This document shows positions 24,420 to 26,064 of a DNA stretch of 26,064 bases, piece after piece. Source of the DNA: a virus. The stretch lies in IMG/VR virus record IMGVR_UViG_3300031566_000319, positions 1 to 26,064 of that record. One strand, 5' to 3'. The number at the start of each line of letters is the position of its first letter. The first letter of the stretch is position 1. Below the pieces are notes generated by a model, which had not been told where the DNA came from, made no database searches, and saw only the letters and a program-made list of their open reading frames with translations. The position numbers were made by a program, and so were the translations under genes.

Positions 24420-24854
24420 GTGGCAAGCTCCCGTATCCATGGCAAGGGCGGAGCCATCTACATCGGTGGCACGTTCACCTCGGCAACTGCCGTTCCGGCC
24501 GGTGGCATTCGTGTCGCGTTCAAGTCGGAGTGGACCCTCAACCGTTCCCGCGATTACGTCGACGCGACGGCATTCGGGGACCCGAACAAGGTGTACCTTG
24601 CGGGCCTGCCGGACATCTCCGGCACGTTCCGTGGTCTCCTCGACAACGGCGGAGACGACCTTCTCGACGCGGCCACGTCGGAAGCAACCCAGATCTTCCT
24701 CTTCACCTCTGACGGCACCCTCGCGGGTTCGACCGCCCAGATGGTGGCTCACGGCCCGGGCTTCTTCGATGCCCAGGTCACGGTCAGCAACACCGATGCA
24801 GCCCGCGTCAGCGGCAACTTCCGTGCATCGGACGCCTGGACCATCGATCTCTAG
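24420..24854 (+). CDS. Major tail tube protein (144 aa)
   Basis: The GTG start follows AGAAGG at ten bases. The tube forms the non-contractile tail shaft through which DNA passes. Typical elements are VAFKSEWTLNRSRDYVDATAFGDPNKVYLAGLPDISGTFRGLLD: the D-[VA]-T-A-F-G-D...K-x-Y-x-x-G-L-x-D-x-S-G-T-F pattern is the hallmark of siphovirus tube proteins. The closing AARVSGNFRASDAWTI is the last strand. A strong hairpin follows the gene, as expected for an abundant product. This, with no sheath gene seen, argues for a siphovirus. Confidence 0.88.
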   Translation: MASSRIHGKGGAIYIGGTFTSATAVPAGGIRVAFKSEWTLNRSRDYVDATAFGDPNKVYLAGLPDISGTFRGLLDNGGDDLLDAATSEATQIFLFTSDGTLAGSTAQMVAHGPGFFDAQVTVSNTDAARVSGNFRASDAWTIDL

Positions 24855-24873
24855 TCCGCGCTTCGTGACCATC

Positions 24874-24901
24874 GGACCGGCTTCCGTCTGGGGGCCGGTC
24901 C
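24874..24901 (+). terminator. Hairpin after the tail tube gene
   Basis: GGACCGGCTTCC (24874-24885) pairs with GGGGGCCGGTCC (24890-24901), 12 bp including two G-T wobbles, around the four-base loop GTCT. No T-run follows (ACCAATCAC), so it is a partial terminator or stabilising stem. It begins about 20 bases after the tube stop. Confidence 0.65.
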
Positions 24902-24928
24902 ACCAATCACTCACCGATGAGGGGTGGT

Positions 24929-25252
24929 ATGGCTATAACCGCTATCAACGGCTTCGAGGGACAAGTTGAACTTGTCGGAGCTCGAGCCGTGGCGGCGATG
25001 TTCCAAAGATGGTCACTACGGCGTGATGGACCCGAGGATGATTCCTGGGTTCTTCACGCCGTTCTTTCGTACCAGAAGGAAGTCCTGCTCAAGCACCCGA
25101 AGTTCAAGCGACGGGTGATGATCAAGAACCACGCGTCTGGTACCTGGTTTGAGGTAGTGCCCCGCGATGGCGGGGAGCCTGAAGTCAACGGTGTCGATCT
25201 GACCATCGAAGGAGCAAGACTGATGAGAGCTGATCCGACAGGGCGGCCATGA
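24929..25252 (+). CDS. Hypothetical tail-module protein (107 aa)
   Basis: The ATG at 24929 is preferred to the in-frame ATG at 24917 because a GAGGGG site lies between them, although its spacing is short. The protein is mixed alpha/beta with VLHAVLSYQKEVLLKHPKFKRRVMI and WFEVVPRDGGEPEVNGVDLTIEGARLM. I do not recognise the family. Its last residues, RADPTGRP, are identical to the end of the next gene, because a short junction sequence is duplicated. It lies between the tube and chaperone genes, so a tail role is likely but unproven. Confidence 0.65.
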   Translation: MAITAINGFEGQVELVGARAVAAMFQRWSLRRDGPEDDSWVLHAVLSYQKEVLLKHPKFKRRVMIKNHASGTWFEVVPRDGGEPEVNGVDLTIEGARLMRADPTGRP

Positions 25253-25253
25253 C
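25227..25253 (+). repeat. Direct repeat, copy 1 (left flank of the HNH gene)
   Basis: This 27-bp copy has the core GATCCGACAGGGCG and ends CCATGAC. It differs from copy 2 (25625-25651) at three of 27 positions. It includes the upstream gene's last codons, a possible ribosome site (ACAGGG) and the ATGA stop/start of the HNH gene. Confidence 0.9.
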
Positions 25254-25650
25254 GAGTATCGAAAGTCATCGATCTTCGGTCGCCAGGTGGGATGCTGCAC
25301 ATCGGGAGAAGCGCCAGGAAAGAAGCCGTGAGTATCGAGCCCGACAGCGGGCCTCTAGCCTCCGGTCCTGGCACTCCACCAAGCGGTACTCCAGGTATGG
25401 CGTAACGGCTGAATGGTTTCGCGATCAGATCGTGGGACAAGCAGGTCGATGTGCGATCTGCGGGTCTGTGTTCAGGGATCGACGTGACACGCATCTTGAT
25501 CACGACCATGAGACCAATCAGGCTAGGGGACTGCTCTGCCACGGATGCAATCTGTTGCTTGGCAATGCGAAGGACAGCCCCGACATTCTCAACAAGGCAA
25601 TCACATATCTGGAGATGACATGCCGAGCCGATCCGACAGGGCGTCCGTGA
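25249..25650 (+). CDS. HNH/recombination endonuclease VII-like protein (133 aa)
   Basis: The start overlaps the upstream stop (ATGA) and the stop overlaps the chaperone start (GTGA). The first 45 residues are very basic. The catalytic core reads CAIC (68-71), HLDHDH (82-87), ARGLLCHGCN (92-101): two CxxC zinc knuckles around the H-x-D-H-D-H active site of endonuclease VII-type HNH nucleases. LLGNAKDSPDILNKAITYL is the usual C-terminal helix. Free-standing members often behave as homing endonucleases in phages. It is bounded by a 27-bp direct repeat, and its last residues (RADPTGRP) repeat those of the upstream gene, so it looks inserted at a gene junction. Confidence 0.9.
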   Translation: MTSIESHRSSVARWDAAHREKRQERSREYRARQRASSLRSWHSTKRYSRYGVTAEWFRDQIVGQAGRCAICGSVFRDRRDTHLDHDHETNQARGLLCHGCNLLLGNAKDSPDILNKAITYLEMTCRADPTGRP

Positions 25651-25651
25651 C
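25625..25651 (+). repeat. Direct repeat, copy 2 (right flank of the HNH gene)
   Basis: This copy matches copy 1 at 24 of 27 positions and ends CCGTGAC. It supplies the HNH stop and the GTG start of the tail assembly chaperone in a GTGA overlap, with ACAGGG some six bases before that GTG. Confidence 0.9.
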
Positions 25652-25982
25652 CGCCGAAGAGCCCGTGGCCATCAAGGCTGCACCCAGGGACCCGTTCGAC
25701 TTCCCGAGCGAGACCAAGAGCGTCACCTACAGGGGCGTGACCTACAAGTTCCGTGAGCTGACCGTCTCTGAGAACGACCTCTGCCGTGAGCTTGCGACCG
25801 GCAAGGAGGACGAGTTCGACGGGCGGACCATGATCCGCCAGATGATCGTCATCGGTGCCGTTGAGCCCGAGATGACCATGGACCAGCTCGAGAAGGTGCC
25901 CCAGCGCCTGTACGCCCAGTTCATCGATGTGGTGAACGAGCTCAATGACCCGGCGACCTTTGAGGCTGACCCGGGAAACTGA
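25647..25982 (+). CDS. Tail assembly chaperone, zero-frame product (111 aa)
   Basis: This protein helps load the tape measure protein during tail assembly. DPFDFPSETKSVTYRGVTYKFRELTVSENDL is the usual N-terminal beta region, followed by helices with TMIRQMIVIGAVEPEMTMDQLEKVPQRLYAQFIDVVNELND. The GTG at 25647 is chosen because the duplicated junction places a start there; an in-frame ATG at 25620 with GGAG five bases upstream would add nine residues. The frame ends in GGA AAC TGA, where a slippery heptamer sits just before the stop, so a longer frameshifted form is expected. Confidence 0.87.
   Translation: MTAEEPVAIKAAPRDPFDFPSETKSVTYRGVTYKFRELTVSENDLCRELATGKEDEFDGRTMIRQMIVIGAVEPEMTMDQLEKVPQRLYAQFIDVVNELNDPATFEADPGN
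25973..25979 (+). promoter_or_regulatory. -1 ribosomal frameshift site GGGAAAC
   Basis: G GGA AAC fits the X XXY YYZ slippery rule in the correct zero-frame phase and ends directly before the TGA stop (25980-25982). It resembles the GGGAAAG site of lambda G/GT. A small TCGAG/CTCGA stem at 26007-26020 is too far away and weak to be counted on. Confidence 0.85.
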
Positions 25983-26064
25983 TTTCGGTCGCGGACTTTG
26001 AGAGGTTCGAGATAGCTCGACTGTTCTCGACCGACCCCACCAACTTTCAGAACCTTCCTCGCTC
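25979..26064 (+). CDS. Frameshift extension of the tail assembly chaperone, cut by window end
   Basis: After a -1 slip at GGGAAAC, decoding resumes with CTG at 25979 and stays open to the last base (28 codons), reading LISVADFERFEIARLFSTDP and on. This is the gpGT-like second domain, which usually binds the tape measure. It has no start codon of its own placed to explain it. The rest of the domain and the tape measure gene lie beyond the window. Confidence 0.8.
   Translation, partial: MISVADFERFEIARLFSTDPTNFQNLPR

Noticed and set aside
1-26064. Diversity-generating retroelement for the fibre genes
   Set aside because: No reverse transcriptase gene and no template/variable repeat pair was seen.

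Overview
The window is the structural region of a tailed double-stranded DNA phage or prophage with a long non-contractile tail (siphovirus type). All genes lie on the + strand and most are packed with ATGA, GTGA or TAATG overlaps. The DNA is GC-rich, GTG and TTG starts are common, and Shine-Dalgarno sites are strong. Together these suggest a high-GC host, probably an actinobacterium, but no host is named by the sequence. No integrase, repressor, tRNA, CRISPR array or lysis gene is visible.

Layout: (1) 1-2.8 kb: large terminase (5' truncated by the window edge), two small genes, portal. (2) 2.8-4.2 kb: two small genes and a 288-residue virion protein followed by a strong terminator. (3) 4.3-14.4 kb: a receptor-binding/fibre block. 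It holds a small virion protein, a fibre protein with a beta-propeller inserted in a beta-sandwich, a tryptophan-rich mini-protein, a duplicated-domain protein of lower GC content, two adjacent proteins built from the same 21/22-residue Ser-rich repeat (251 and 1694 residues, about 10 and 67 units), and a BppU-like domain protein. (4) 14.4-19.4 kb: a glycan cassette with an FkbM-type methyltransferase, a nucleotidyltransferase-like protein, two GT2 and one GT4 glycosyltransferase, a second methyltransferase and one small unknown gene. (5) 19.4-26.06 kb: the conventional head and tail module resumes with prohead protease fused to a scaffold-like tail, major capsid protein, head-tail connector, stopper, tail-completion protein, tail terminator, tail tube protein, a small unknown gene, an endonuclease VII-like HNH gene, and a tail assembly chaperone with a -1 frameshift site at the window end.

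Main points of interest: the very long heptad/hendecad-like repeat fibre next to a dedicated sugar cassette (a possible phage parallel to glycosylated serine-rich adhesins); a higher-order 13-unit duplication inside that fibre; a seven-bladed propeller that splits a common phage beta-sandwich; an HNH gene inserted exactly at a gene junction with a 27-bp duplication that rebuilds ribosome site, start and stop; a GGGAAAC slippery site touching the chaperone stop codon; and hairpins after three apparently abundant virion proteins. Functions rest on motif recognition by eye; no database search was run.
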